This document shows, one piece after another, positions 49,742-59,405 of a stretch of DNA of 64,000 bases. Every line of letters begins with the position of its first letter. The stretch's first letter is position 1. This stretch comes from Jezberella montanilacus (GTDB taxonomy: Bacteria > Pseudomonadota > Gammaproteobacteria > Burkholderiales > Burkholderiaceae_B), in assembly GCF_003003055.1 (NCBI RefSeq), contig NZ_PVTV01000013.1:186001-250000 (forward strand). Direction: 5' to 3'. The position numbers and the translations under genes were made by a program. The notes beneath the pieces were generated by a model. That model saw only the letters and a list, made by a program, of their open reading frames with translations. It was not told the DNA's origin and made no database searches.

Positions 49742-51679
49742 TCAATGAAGCACATATCTCATGCCTACGAACACGTTCGAGCCTGGCGGGTTGTAACCAG
49801 AGATGAATTGATATTGAGCATTCAAAATATTGTTCCATTTCAAGAACATGGTCCAACTCTTATCAATATCGTAGCTCGCATATAAATTGATCAGCGCATA
49901 GCCTGACAAGGTCTGGGTATTGGCCGAATCTGCGTAGCGCACGCCAGACCACGTCAAGGTCGAACCGAAGTCAAACGGACCGGTTCTGTAATCAGCACCC
50001 AAGTTAAAGACGTTATTAGCACGCTGTGGCAGTTGCAAGTTAGTCAAGACATTCAAGGGATTCATGACGTCGAATGAACCACGCACGGTTAATTTATCGA
50101 ACACTGCGTTCGCCCCCACCGATACACCACTGATTTCAGTCTTCGCAAAGTTGGTCGGACAATAGCCACTCGACGCGTTTTGACAAGGCATGGCAATAAT
50201 CAAATTATCGATTTTGTTATCGTAGCCAACCAAATGTAAACCGTATAGCTTGGTTTCGTAGTGCAGACCGAGCTCAAAATTCTGATTCGTCTCGGGCTTC
50301 AAGTCGGCGTTACCGTAGCCTGGGTAATACAAATCGTTGAAAGTGGGCGCACGAAACCCCGTGCCATAGTTAATATTTGCTCTCAACTCCTCAGTAATAA
50401 AGTAGCCATAGGCGACACTACCTGTCGTTTGATTACCATAGCCTGACATCGAATCATTGCGCAAAGCCGCCGTGGCGACATGAGATCCACGGTTTAATTG
50501 ATACGACGCAGCGATCGAATCGATGGTGCGACTTTGATTCACACTCGTCGTGCCCGAGTAGGTAGCAGAGACATTCTGAATCCGATGCTCTGCTAACACC
50601 TGAGCAACATCTGAACCAAACTTGATGTTGTTTTGCCACAATACGTCAGTCTCTGGCGTACTGATTGGATCAGCGGTGTAGGTAGTCAGATTTTGACCCG
50701 GCGTATTAGCCTGAGAAACCTGAAGCAGACTTGACCACGTGTTGGTGATTTGATTTTTCGAATACAGCGCGGCGCTGTAATTACCCCCTACTTGAGTATC
50801 GATTTCAGGCAAAGCATAGTTGTAGTCATACCCTGGGTACTTGTTGGCAGTCCTTGTTGCAAAGAACTTCAAACCCAATTCTTGACCCACACCCCAATCT
50901 TGTGAGAACTGACCGGCAGCACCTGTACGGGTGTAGCCTGTCGCTGAGGTGGGATAGCCTGGTGCGCAATAATTGGCAGCAGCATTGGCAGCGCTGCAAT
51001 AGTTATTGGCCGCAACAGTATTAAAGCCACTCGATGTTTCGTAGTTGATGCCAACCGCATAACGAGTTTTATGTTCGCCTTCCGTCGACCCCGACAGGCT
51101 AACACTGCTGATACTGGTGCCATAAGAACCATAGCCAGTTGACGCATTAAATTGCATCGGGCCATCGCCTCGTTTAGTAAAGATCTGAATCACGCCGCCT
51201 AAAGCATCTGCGCCATAAAACGTACTTTGAGGTCCGAACACGATCTCGATATGATCGATCAGCGACATGGGGATGCTGCTCCATACTGCACCCCCAAGGC
51301 TTGAGGACTCGCTGCGAACGCCATCAATCAACACCAACGCCTGATTATTGTTTGTGCCTCTCAGATAGACACTCGATACGTTGCCTGCACCACCATAAGA
51401 AGTAATCTGCACACCGCGCTGCTGCTGCAGCAACTCGGGTAAGCTGCTCTGCCCAGCCCGTTCGATTTGCTCTGGCCCAACGTACACGTGATCGGCAAGC
51501 ACGTCATTGGCCGGTGTGGGCTCAATCGTTGCAGTCACGATGATAGGGTTGAGGAGCTCTGGCTCCCGCTGAGACGTGTTTTGTTGCGCATACGATGCGC
51601 CACAAAACAAGACAATTGAACAAGCAATAACTGACACGCCCCCAGCTTGAACAGGGCGCAAAAGGTTGTCGTAAGACAT
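49742..51679 (-). CDS. btuB: Vitamin B12 outer-membrane receptor BtuB
   Basis: A 645-residue TonB-dependent receptor with a signal (SVIACSIVLFCGASYAQ) and the TonB-box-like NPIIVTAT. The plug has GNVSSVYLRGTNNNQALVLI and STFYGADALGGVIQIF. The barrel ends in VGMRYVLH. Its place behind a cobalamin riboswitch and ahead of btuFCD identifies the ligand. The ribosome site is weak. Confidence 0.92.
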   Translation of the reverse strand: MSYDNLLRPVQAGGVSVIACSIVLFCGASYAQQNTSQREPELLNPIIVTATIEPTPANDVLADHVYVGPEQIERAGQSSLPELLQQQRGVQITSYGGAGNVSSVYLRGTNNNQALVLIDGVRSESSSLGGAVWSSIPMSLIDHIEIVFGPQSTFYGADALGGVIQIFTKRGDGPMQFNASTGYGSYGTSISSVSLSGSTEGEHKTRYAVGINYETSSGFNTVAANNYCSAANAAANYCAPGYPTSATGYTRTGAAGQFSQDWGVGQELGLKFFATRTANKYPGYDYNYALPEIDTQVGGNYSAALYSKNQITNTWSSLLQVSQANTPGQNLTTYTADPISTPETDVLWQNNIKFGSDVAQVLAEHRIQNVSATYSGTTSVNQSRTIDSIAASYQLNRGSHVATAALRNDSMSGYGNQTTGSVAYGYFITEELRANINYGTGFRAPTFNDLYYPGYGNADLKPETNQNFELGLHYETKLYGLHLVGYDNKIDNLIIAMPCQNASSGYCPTNFAKTEISGVSVGANAVFDKLTVRGSFDVMNPLNVLTNLQLPQRANNVFNLGADYRTGPFDFGSTLTWSGVRYADSANTQTLSGYALINLYASYDIDKSWTMFLKWNNILNAQYQFISGYNPPGSNVFVGMRYVLH

Positions 51680-51704
51680 TACGATGATTCCAATAAAGTT
51701 CTCT

Positions 51705-51725
51705 CGCCAACTCTCCCCGTTGGCG
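51705..51725 (-). promoter_or_regulatory. Hairpin between cobalamin aptamer and btuB
   Basis: On the btuB strand CGCCAAC and GTTGGCG pair around a GGGGAGA loop, 25 bases before the start codon. No T run follows, so it is not a standard terminator. The purine loop could kiss or compete with the aptamer or the ribosome, acting as the expression platform. Confidence 0.5.
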
Positions 51726-51756
51726 GGATGAATAAGAATATTCTTTTGAATATTCC

Positions 51757-51946
51757 ACCCGTTGAAGCCGGTATCCGGACTAGTGAGACTAAAATTTGTA
51801 CCTTCTCAGGCGTTGCAGCCCAATGGTTTTACAAATCCCTGCATCCTGTTTAGCGGATGCGCTCACTTACCGTTGCGGGGACAGTATGGTGGCTCTGAAA
51901 GAACGCCAGTTTCCCGTTTAACTGTCTTTTCTGAACAAAAAGACGA
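51757..51946 (-). promoter_or_regulatory. Cobalamin riboswitch
   Basis: Reading toward btuB, the aptamer landmarks are TTAAACGGGAAACTGGCG, then AGCCACC, then ACTGTCCCCGCAACGGTAAG (B12-box region), then AGTCCGGATACCGGC. A GTCTTTT/AAAAGAC stem closes the 5' side (51924-51944). Binding of adenosylcobalamin should shut down btuB and the rest of the operon. It fills most of the 395-bp gap between btuB and thiG; the remaining part next to thiG holds no other clear feature. Confidence 0.95.
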
Positions 51947-52074
51947 GCACTATCAACCCTTGTACGATAGCACAGCCGACCTCGGGTTAACCGATGGCGA
52001 TTACAATGGGTCACCGGCTAAAAACCGCGGTTTTTTTAGTTACACCCCCTGAACAGATGATTGGATGGATTGAG

Positions 52075-52875
52075 ATGACCATGTCAGACCCGCTGGTTAT
52101 TGCTGGCAAAACCTATCAGTCTCGGTTGCTCGTGGGCACAGGTAAATACAAGGATTTTGTTGAAACTCAACAAGCCATTGAAACCAGTGGGGCAGAGATC
52201 ATTACGGTCGCAATCCGTCGTACGAACATTGGTCAGACGGCTGGCGAACCCAATTTGCTTGATTACGTGCCGCCCAATCGCTACACGATGCTGCCTAATA
52301 CCGCTGGCTGCTACAGCGCCGGTGAGGCGGTGCGCACTTTGCGCTTAGCACGAGAGTTACTCGACGATCACAAGCTGGTAAAGCTCGAAGTATTGGGCGA
52401 TCCACACACCTTGTTTCCTAATATGCCTGAGACGCTTGCTGCGGCTAAAACCTTGGTGGCAGAAGGGTTCGAAGTGATGGTTTACTGCACTGACGATCCA
52501 ATTCAGTGCCGCATGCTTGAGGACATTGGTTGTGTAGCGGTGATGCCGCTGGCGTCGTTAATTGGTTCTGGCATGGGGATACTGAACCCCTGGAACCTCA
52601 AACTGATTATCGATCAGGCACGTGTGCCCGTATTGGTCGATGCTGGCGTTGGTACCGCTTCGGATGCCGCGATTGCAATGGAGCTCGGCTGTGATGGCGT
52701 TTTGATGAACACGGCAATCGCTGGTGCCCAGCATCCTGTTTTGATGGCGAGCGCGATGAAGAAGGCAGTGCAAGCGGGTCGCGAGGCGTTTCTGGCTGGC
52801 CGGGTGCCACGCAAGACGTATCAAGCTGCGCCAAGCTCTCCGACCAGCGGCATGATTGGCACAACTGCCGGTTAA
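52075..52875 (+). CDS. thiG: Thiazole synthase ThiG
   Basis: ThiG makes the thiazole phosphate of thiamine from deoxyxylulose phosphate, glycine or tyrosine imine, and ThiS-thiocarboxylate. The 266-residue barrel has [10 protein letters not shown], the imine-forming Lys in LVKLEVLGD, and the phosphate-binding [12 protein letters not shown] with NTAIAGA. The frame opens at 51994, but the family start matches ATG 52075 or 52081. thiS and thiO/thiH are not next to it. It is followed 25 bp later by thiD. Confidence 0.95.
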   Translation: MTMSDPLVIAGKTYQSRLLVGTGKYKDFVETQQAIETSGAEIITVAIRRTNIGQTAGEPNLLDYVPPNRYTMLPNTAGCYSAGEAVRTLRLARELLDDHKLVKLEVLGDPHTLFPNMPETLAAAKTLVAEGFEVMVYCTDDPIQCRMLEDIGCVAVMPLASLIGSGMGILNPWNLKLIIDQARVPVLVDAGVGTASDAAIAMELGCDGVLMNTAIAGAQHPVLMASAMKKAVQAGREAFLAGRVPRKTYQAAPSSPTSGMIGTTAG

Positions 52876-52900
52876 ATGACACGTTAAACCACCCCTCACT

Positions 52901-53719
52901 ATGACAACGCAAATACCCAACACCTTAACGATTGCCGGCATGGATCCAAGTGGCGGGGCGGGCATTTTGGCCGATGTCAAAACCATGAGCGCACTTGGGG
53001 CCTATGCCTGCGCCGTGGTGGCTGCACTGACGGCGCAAAATACTCACAGAGTGTCTGATATATCGATCGTCAATCCAGACTTCATTCAAGCTCAGATCGA
53101 TACACTTTTTGATGATGTCCGTATCGATGCCGTCAAAATTGGGATGCTCGGGCAGAGCAAAACGATTGAAGTAGTGGGTGAACGCCTGGCCCACTGGAAA
53201 CCCGTCCACATTGTTCTCGACCCTGTCATGGTCGCCAAAAGCGGCGACTTGCTGCTTGAGCAAAATGCGATTTCAAGCTTAAGAGAGTATCTACTGTCGC
53301 AGGCAACGGTGGTGACGCCAAATCTGCCCGAGGCCGGGGTACTGCTTGGCCAGCGTCAAGTCGAGTCGGTGCGCGACATGCGTCGCGTGGCTGAACGTCT
53401 TAGAAATATGATGAGCCACAACGGCCATCGCTGGGTGTTGCTCAAAGGTGGGCATTTGCCGGGGGATGAAACGATTGATATTTTGCACGACGGCGACAAG
53501 ATGATCGAGCTGCCCGGGCATAGAATTCAAACGCGCAACACCCACGGGACTGGCTGCACTTTGTCTGCCGCGTTGGCAGCACTATTACCGAAAATACCCG
53601 ATGTGCCAGAAGCTGCTCAACAAGCAAAAACCTATCTTGTTGCGGCGATTGTTGCCTCAGCCAAGCTTGAGGTAGGTACCGGTCACGGGCCGCTTCATCA
53701 TTTTCATCATTTTTGGTGA
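52901..53719 (+). CDS. thiD: Hydroxymethylpyrimidine/phosphomethylpyrimidine kinase
   Basis: A 272-residue ribokinase-family enzyme that phosphorylates HMP and then HMP-P. It contains AGMDPSGGAGILADVKTMS, VLDPVMVAKSGD, NLPEAGVLLG and the catalytic NTHGTGCTLSAALAA. It ends with a histidine-rich tail (GHGPLHHFHHFW). thiG-thiD form a pair separate from thiC, with no TPP riboswitch seen upstream. Confidence 0.94.
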   Translation: MTTQIPNTLTIAGMDPSGGAGILADVKTMSALGAYACAVVAALTAQNTHRVSDISIVNPDFIQAQIDTLFDDVRIDAVKIGMLGQSKTIEVVGERLAHWKPVHIVLDPVMVAKSGDLLLEQNAISSLREYLLSQATVVTPNLPEAGVLLGQRQVESVRDMRRVAERLRNMMSHNGHRWVLLKGGHLPGDETIDILHDGDKMIELPGHRIQTRNTHGTGCTLSAALAALLPKIPDVPEAAQQAKTYLVAAIVASAKLEVGTGHGPLHHFHHFW

Positions 53720-53769
53720 AAACCCCTATTACAATCTGATAGTTATTTTTGCTACTGCATGGATTTTTG

Positions 53770-54450
53770 ATGAAAGCTTCTTCAATACCTGATATCGAAC
53801 GCGCCCGCTTCAATATGGTCGAACAGCAGATCCGTCCCTGGGATGTTTACGACGCAAAAGTGCTGGACGCCCTGTTCGCTGTGCGCCGTGAGTTGTTTGT
53901 CCCAACCGTGCATCGGGCTTTGGCCTTTTCTGATCTTGAAATCCCGCTCATCGTCCAGTCGGTAGACACCCATCAAACCATGCTCGCGCCAAAGCTCGAG
54001 GCAAAGCTGGCCGGTGCGCTATTTTTGAAACCTGACGACTGCGTACTTGAGATTGGCACTGGCTCAGGCTATCAAGCGGCACTCCTTGCGCATCTCGCTC
54101 GCGAAGTCACCTCTGTCGAGATCGATCCCAGACTGGTCGCCTTTGCGCAGGATAATTTACGTCAAAATCATATCGATAACGTAAAAGTCGAAACTGGCGA
54201 CGCAAGTAATGGTTGGGGTACAACAGAATACGACGCCATTCTCGTGACGGGCTCTTTACCGTCCGTCCCAGACGGTCTCAAGTATCAGTTACGGGTTGGT
54301 GGGTGCATGGTCGTGATTGTCGGTACGCAACCAGTGATGACCGCGTATCGTGTCACACGCATTACGGCAGCCAGCTTCGAAACTGTTTCGCTGTTTGAGA
54401 CAGTAATCAAGCCCTTGACTGGCCCGGTCGTCTCACGCTTTAAGTTCTAA
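53770..54450 (+). CDS. pcm: Protein-L-isoaspartate O-methyltransferase family protein
   Basis: A 226-residue methyltransferase of the PCMT fold: VEQQIRPWDVYDAKVL, the SAM loop LEIGTGSGYQAALLAHLA, SVEIDPRL, and GTTEYDAILVTGSLP. True PCMT enzymes repair isoaspartyl residues; the N-terminal part differs, so function could be divergent. GGA lies six bases before ATG 53770. It converges on rfaE2. Confidence 0.8.
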   Translation: MKASSIPDIERARFNMVEQQIRPWDVYDAKVLDALFAVRRELFVPTVHRALAFSDLEIPLIVQSVDTHQTMLAPKLEAKLAGALFLKPDDCVLEIGTGSGYQAALLAHLAREVTSVEIDPRLVAFAQDNLRQNHIDNVKVETGDASNGWGTTEYDAILVTGSLPSVPDGLKYQLRVGGCMVVIVGTQPVMTAYRVTRITAASFETVSLFETVIKPLTGPVVSRFKF

Positions 54451-54479
54451 ACCTTTGTCGACAATAAGCTGCAGCTTGT

Positions 54480-54965
54480 TTAGTTCGAACGGATTTTTTG
54501 CACCAAAGCGGTGGTTGAGCGATTGAATTCGAAGGGAATGGCGACGGCTTTACCGCCCCACGACTCAACCAGGCGAGTTTCAGGCAGCGTCTGCATAGCG
54601 TAATCGCCACCTTTAACAATCACGTCTGGGCGCAAGTGCCCAATTACTTCAACAGGCGTATCCTCTTCGAACACGATGACCGCTGTGACACAGCTGAGGG
54701 CAGCTAAGAGCGCTGCTCTGTCGTGTTCGTTGTTTAAAGGCCTGTCTGGCCCTTTGCCCAGTCGTCTGGCTGACGCATCCGAGTTAACTGCAACAATTAA
54801 CGAGCCACCTAATTGTGACGCTTCGTCAAGGTAGGTGACGTGCCCCCGGTGAAGAATATCAAACACGCCGTTAGTAAAGACAATCGGACTTGGCCAGTTG
54901 CGCGCCGCTATGGCTGCGGCACAGTCGCCAATCGACAGGATTTTGCTCTCAAATCTAGCTGCCAT
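54480..54965 (-). CDS. rfaE2: D-glycero-beta-D-manno-heptose 1-phosphate adenylyltransferase
   Basis: A 161-residue nucleotidyltransferase, the separate C-terminal half of HldE. It adds AMP to heptose 1-phosphate in LPS core synthesis. The family motifs FTNGVFDILHRGHVTYLD (with the HxGH core), NSDASARRLGKG and KGGDY are present. The kinase partner (rfaE1) is not in the window. It lies 20 bp after the diiron gene in the same direction. Confidence 0.9.
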   Translation of the reverse strand: MAARFESKILSIGDCAAAIAARNWPSPIVFTNGVFDILHRGHVTYLDEASQLGGSLIVAVNSDASARRLGKGPDRPLNNEHDRAALLAALSCVTAVIVFEEDTPVEVIGHLRPDVIVKGGDYAMQTLPETRLVESWGGKAVAIPFEFNRSTTALVQKIRSN

Positions 54966-54985
54966 ATCTTTAACAAAGCCGCCGT

Positions 54986-55852
54986 TTAAGCACTTGTTGG
55001 CTGCAAAGCTGGCGCAGCTCTCATTAACTCTTTGCGGTAACGATTCAAATCCTGTACCGTTTTGAATGACCCATCCATTAATAGGGATAAGTTATGCAAA
55101 ATGCGGGTGCTAACTTTCACTTCCCACTCTTTGTCAAAAACGATCTGATTATCTAACCATCTTTCTAACCAGCCTGGCTCGGGTAATTTTGATTGCACGG
55201 TGTCGTCAGGAAACATGTCTTTATTGACATGCAAATTGGTAGGGTGCAATGCCTGAGGGGTGCGATGCGCTGACGCCATTAACACACCAATTTTAGTGAA
55301 GGCCATGCGCGCTTGCGAACCAATCTCTTGACCACGTTGGGTCAACGCCCTTTTCATGTAACGCAAGTAGGCTCCAGCATGACGAGCTTCGTCTTGCGCA
55401 ATAACTTTGTAAATTGCCTTGATCACGGGCTCAGTGTGCCAATCGGAAGCACAGCGGTACCAGTGATTTAATCTGACTTCACCGCAAAAATGAAGCATCA
55501 AGGTCTCAAGTGGTGGCGCTGGATCAAATTCGAACCGCACCTTGTGCAACTCTTCTTCAGTGGGCAACAAATCAGGTGCAAAGCGTCGCAGGTATTCCAT
55601 CAGCACCAGTGAATGTTTTTGCTCTTCGAAGAACCAGACAGACATAAAGGCTGAGAAGTCGCTATCGTCTTTGTTGTCACGCAAAAACATTTCCGTCGCG
55701 GGCAAAGCTGCCCACTCTGTAATCGCATTCATTTTGATGGTTTGCGCTTGCTCATCCGTGAGCTTACTGCGGTCGAAATCGTCCCAGGGAATATCGGATT
55801 CCATGTTCCAGCGTACAGATTCCATTGACCTAAAAAGCTCTGCGTAAAGCAT
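54986..55852 (-). CDS. Ferritin-like diiron protein of unknown function
   Basis: A 288-residue helical protein with the complete ligand set of a diiron carboxylate bundle. Candidate ligands are Glu46 (ITEWA), Glu77 and His80 (FFEEQKHS), Glu125 (FCGEVRLNHW), and Glu155 and His158 (QDEARHAG). The EExxH and DExRH pair resembles acyl-ACP desaturases and related oxygenases. It is encoded between ubiB and rfaE2, all in one direction. Substrate unknown; a membrane-lipid or quinone oxidation role is only inference. Confidence 0.78.
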   Translation of the reverse strand: MLYAELFRSMESVRWNMESDIPWDDFDRSKLTDEQAQTIKMNAITEWAALPATEMFLRDNKDDSDFSAFMSVWFFEEQKHSLVLMEYLRRFAPDLLPTEEELHKVRFEFDPAPPLETLMLHFCGEVRLNHWYRCASDWHTEPVIKAIYKVIAQDEARHAGAYLRYMKRALTQRGQEIGSQARMAFTKIGVLMASAHRTPQALHPTNLHVNKDMFPDDTVQSKLPEPGWLERWLDNQIVFDKEWEVKVSTRILHNLSLLMDGSFKTVQDLNRYRKELMRAAPALQPTSA

Positions 55853-55931
55853 AATTTCTTGCCTTTAAATTACAAAATCCACCATTAATAGCAGACGGTC
55901 ACGTCAAATTGATGACAAAACCATAAAACCT

Positions 55932-57494
55932 TCAAATCTGCCCGTAAAAATACCACCAGACTGCGGATACAAAACCCGTCAAGATCAGAAATCCCAGTGC
56001 GAGAAGCAGCTTATTGCCTCGCTCGCGCGCCTGCCGATTTAATCTCAATTCGTGCAAAATATCTGCAGACACGTCCCTTTGACTTAAGCGCTGATGAAGC
56101 AAGCGAGGAAACTCGGGCGTTAATTGTGCCCACTGCGTTGCCTCTTTAGCCATCTTGTTTCGAAAACCCTTGAACCCCATGCGCTCGTGCATCCAGCGCT
56201 CAAGGTAGGGCTTTGCTGTCATCCATAAGTCTAACTGCGGATCCAGCTCGCGACCCAATCCCTCTACATTTAACAAGGTTTTTTGCAATAACACTAATTG
56301 TGGCTGTATTTGCACATGAAACCGGCGCGACATCTGAAAAAGTCTTAGCAACACCTGCCCGAGCGAAATCTCAGCTAATGGTCTGTCGAAATAGGGCTCG
56401 CAGACGGCGCGAACGGCCGCCTCGAGCTCCTCTTCGCGGGTGTTCTCAGGAACCCAACCTGATTCAATATGTAATCTCGCGACGCGGCGGTAGTCTCGCT
56501 GAAAGAAAGCCAGAAAATTTTGCGCCAGGTAGTTTTTGTCGAACTCGGATAGTGAACCCACAATACCGAAATCGAGTGCGATATAGCGGCCTAAGGTCTC
56601 GGGTCTGTTGGATACAAAGATGTTACCTGGATGCATGTCTGCATGAAAAAAGCCATCACTGAACACTTGGGTAAAAAATATTTCGACCCCGGTTTGCGCT
56701 AACTTTGCAATGTCCACACCCGCTTCGCGCAGGCGATCGACTTGGCTAATCGGCAACCCATACATGCGTTCCATGGTGAAGACCGTTGTCGCGCAATAAT
56801 CCCAAAACACTTCCGGCACCCAGAGAATGTCGCCTTTTTCAGTGCCGGGAGCAAAATTTCGTCTTAATTGGCTGCAGTTAGAAGCCTCGCGCAAGAGGTC
56901 GAGTTCATCATGCAGATGCTTGTCAAACTCGCCCACCACCTCTCGTGGCTTCAAGCGCTTGCCGTCGACCAACAGTCTTTCGACCAAGTTTGCAAGCGCC
57001 CGCATCAGGGATAAATCTTGTTCGATGACTTCACGCATGCCTGGGCGCAAAACCTTCACTGCGACTTGTCGCCCATCGTGCAAGGTAGCGAAGTGGACCT
57101 GCGCGACAGAGGCTGACGCAATCGGGTCTTTTTCGAAGTGTGCAAATAACTGATGCGGTGACGCGCCGAGGGCCAACTCGATGACTGCTGCGGCCTGATC
57201 TGAGGGAAACGGCTCAACCTGATCCTGCAAAAGGGCAAGTTCATCCGCGATATCTGGCGGGATGAGGTCTCTTCTTGTGGATAAGACTTGACCGAATTTT
57301 ACGAATACGGGACCCAAACTCTGGAGCGCAAGTCGCAGGCGCATACCTCTTGGCATTTTGGGTCGTTTACCGAACCGCAGCAACTTGAGCAGAACCGCAG
57401 CAAAGGGATGACTAATGCCAGACAAGACAAGATCATCTAGCCGATATCGGTAAGCAATGAGAATAATACGGAGCAACCGCGTCCATGACATCAT
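55932..57494 (-). CDS. ubiB: Ubiquinone biosynthesis regulatory kinase-like protein UbiB
   Basis: A 520-residue UbiB/ADCK-family atypical kinase required for ubiquinone synthesis. It has the KxGQ motif ([11 protein letters not shown]), the Ala-rich loop (ASASVAQVH), the catalytic region [10 protein letters not shown] and DFGIVG, and C-terminal membrane segments ([20 protein letters not shown]). The start overlaps the ubiJ stop by four bases. Confidence 0.95.
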   Translation of the reverse strand: MMSWTRLLRIILIAYRYRLDDLVLSGISHPFAAVLLKLLRFGKRPKMPRGMRLRLALQSLGPVFVKFGQVLSTRRDLIPPDIADELALLQDQVEPFPSDQAAAVIELALGASPHQLFAHFEKDPIASASVAQVHFATLHDGRQVAVKVLRPGMREVIEQDLSLMRALANLVERLLVDGKRLKPREVVGEFDKHLHDELDLLREASNCSQLRRNFAPGTEKGDILWVPEVFWDYCATTVFTMERMYGLPISQVDRLREAGVDIAKLAQTGVEIFFTQVFSDGFFHADMHPGNIFVSNRPETLGRYIALDFGIVGSLSEFDKNYLAQNFLAFFQRDYRRVARLHIESGWVPENTREEELEAAVRAVCEPYFDRPLAEISLGQVLLRLFQMSRRFHVQIQPQLVLLQKTLLNVEGLGRELDPQLDLWMTAKPYLERWMHERMGFKGFRNKMAKEATQWAQLTPEFPRLLHQRLSQRDVSADILHELRLNRQARERGNKLLLALGFLILTGFVSAVWWYFYGQI

Positions 57495-58180
57495 CGTGCG
57501 GGCCTGTCTTTCAGGCTACTTAGCTGCCTGGCTCGTCCCTCAAGCCCCGATTGGTTTTCAGAGAGTTTATCTAGCTTAAGCGTCAAACTGTTCACTGCGT
57601 GACGAAACGTCAAATAGGACTCTTTATCAGCCAGCGTTTTGGTTTCATAGACAAGGTATTCGGCAACATTTTGTTGGGTATTTTGAAAACCTGACCTGAG
57701 TGCTGCGGCTGCCCCACGCAAACCGCTGAAAATACGCGACGCGGGAATATCGCCGACTTGTTTCGCCAGCGCGTCCTCAAAATCAGGTCGCAGATCGCGA
57801 GCGAGGGTAGAAAGTGTTTGCGCCAAAGCAGCATCGCCCGATACCTTGAGGTTTGCTTGCATATCCTGCTTGGGGGCCAGTATTTTTTTTAAGGCAATGC
57901 CAGCGAGTGTCTCGGGGATATGGACCACTACATCCGGGTCCATCACTTGCGTGGCCGGCACCAATTGCCCACCATCGGTGATTGCAAGTGCCATCTCTGA
58001 ATAAAGCCACGTAATTTGAAACGTCTTGCCCGCGTGCTGAGCAAGCAAGTCTGCCGCCCACGGCTGCTGCAGAGTCAGGCGATTGACACCCTGCGCCAGC
58101 AATTGAACACGTCGACCATCCCAGCTAGCGAATGGATCGAACAAATTGGGTTTCGAGTGAAGAGTCAAAACAAGTGACAC
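57491..58180 (-). CDS. ubiJ: Ubiquinone biosynthesis accessory factor UbiJ
   Basis: A 229-residue protein with an N-terminal SCP2-like lipid-binding domain (QTWA-type strands, [20 protein letters not shown]) and a C-terminal helical tail. It helps assemble the soluble Ubi complex and binds the quinone intermediates. Identification leans on the SCP2 fold and the ubiE-x-ubiJ-ubiB order. Confidence 0.87.
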   Translation of the reverse strand: MSLVLTLHSKPNLFDPFASWDGRRVQLLAQGVNRLTLQQPWAADLLAQHAGKTFQITWLYSEMALAITDGGQLVPATQVMDPDVVVHIPETLAGIALKKILAPKQDMQANLKVSGDAALAQTLSTLARDLRPDFEDALAKQVGDIPASRIFSGLRGAAAALRSGFQNTQQNVAEYLVYETKTLADKESYLTFRHAVNSLTLKLDKLSENQSGLEGRARQLSSLKDRPAR

Positions 58181-58271
58181 AGTACGTAAAAACCCTCAGT
58201 TTAACGGTTTACCGGTCACTTTATCTTGCGCTTAACCCTTACCCCTCACACGAGTACTGGGACGGTAAGTT

Positions 58272-59303
58272 TTAACTCGCCAGTTCTACGGGTATCTGCT
58301 GAATCCCAGCAAGCATCCAACCGCCCTGTTCTGACTTATAGAGATTCCATATTTCTTCGAAGCGGAAGGCTTCGGTTTGTGGTTTCTCTCTGAGCATGCC
58401 TGAAAAACGAACGCTGGCGAGGTGACCATCAGTGACCTTCTCCATGCCAAGCAACTCAGCGTTGAGCATCACCACCTCGGTTTCATTGACACCTTGCCTA
58501 CCGTCAAACTGCCCTTGTAGCGCTTTGATCAGATCATCAGTCAGGAACTGGTGCAATTGCGTGACATCGCCAGAGTCCCAGATCTTCTGGATGGCGACAA
58601 AATGTTTTTTTGCTTCTTGGATGAATGACTGAGTGTCAAAGTCTGCTGGGATAAACCACTTTGGCTCACTGTTTTCTGCCATCGGTGATCCGTTTGCCAC
58701 GCCAGATGATGTAGCGACCGAAGTGCCGGAGGAGCCTGAAGCGGAGGCGTCTGCCTGGCGCCACATTTGCTGTGGGATTTGCTGAGCCGCTTGCTGCGGT
58801 ACTGGCGCAGCTGCTTGCGGATAGGCGTTAGCCAATACGGACGCTGACTGGGTTTGCGCAGATTGACCCCTGCCTAAGAATAGCCGCATGACCAAGCGCA
58901 GGACAAAGAAAGCGAGCGCGGCAAAGATGACCAGCGTGAGGATCTCACCCATTGCACCACCGAAGCCAAGATGAGACATCAGCATACCGATGCCCAGGCC
59001 GGCAGCAATACCTGCCAAGGGGCCAAGAAATCTCGATGCGCCGGACCTTGGCGCAGCTGCGCTTGAAGGAGGCGCGCCAGCGGGCGCAGCCGAGCTGGGG
59101 GTCGCACTTTTTTGCGTCATCGTCGGTGCTGTACCTTTCATGGCACCTGAAGACTGGGTACCAACGCTCTTACCACCGCCAAGGCGAGCCGCATCGGACA
59201 GAGCCGGGGCAAACACCAAACTCAATCCGGCAGTAGCGATCGACGCTACGACGAGGTAGCGGGCAGACCATTTATAGAACCTGTTCAGTAAGGCAGAAAA
59301 CAT
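58272..59303 (-). CDS. Tim44-like domain membrane protein
   Basis: A 343-residue protein starting at ATG 59303, which has a perfect GGAGG; the upstream frame to 59402 lacks one. It has a signal/anchor helix (YLVVASIATAGLSLVFAPAL), an Ala/Pro/Ser-rich linker, two membrane helices (about 100-155) and a Tim44-like domain (FIPADFDTQSFIQEAKKHF to WNLYKS). It lies between ubiE and ubiJ, an order common in Burkholderiales. The exact role is unknown. Confidence 0.85.
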   Translation of the reverse strand: MFSALLNRFYKWSARYLVVASIATAGLSLVFAPALSDAARLGGGKSVGTQSSGAMKGTAPTMTQKSATPSSAAPAGAPPSSAAAPRSGASRFLGPLAGIAAGLGIGMLMSHLGFGGAMGEILTLVIFAALAFFVLRLVMRLFLGRGQSAQTQSASVLANAYPQAAAPVPQQAAQQIPQQMWRQADASASGSSGTSVATSSGVANGSPMAENSEPKWFIPADFDTQSFIQEAKKHFVAIQKIWDSGDVTQLHQFLTDDLIKALQGQFDGRQGVNETEVVMLNAELLGMEKVTDGHLASVRFSGMLREKPQTEAFRFEEIWNLYKSEQGGWMLAGIQQIPVELAS

Positions 59304-59405
59304 TAAAACCTCCGTCTGTGTGCAGGCGCAAAGCTGCGCATACGAAGCAACCTTACAGCAAGCTGAACATATTTGCAAGAGGAAGTACGAACTCCAAAGC
59401 AACGC

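Noticed and set aside
52013-52038. AAAAACCGCGGTTTTT as a terminator before thiG
   Set aside because: The sequence is a palindrome with almost no loop, so only a weak hairpin can form and no gene end needs it.
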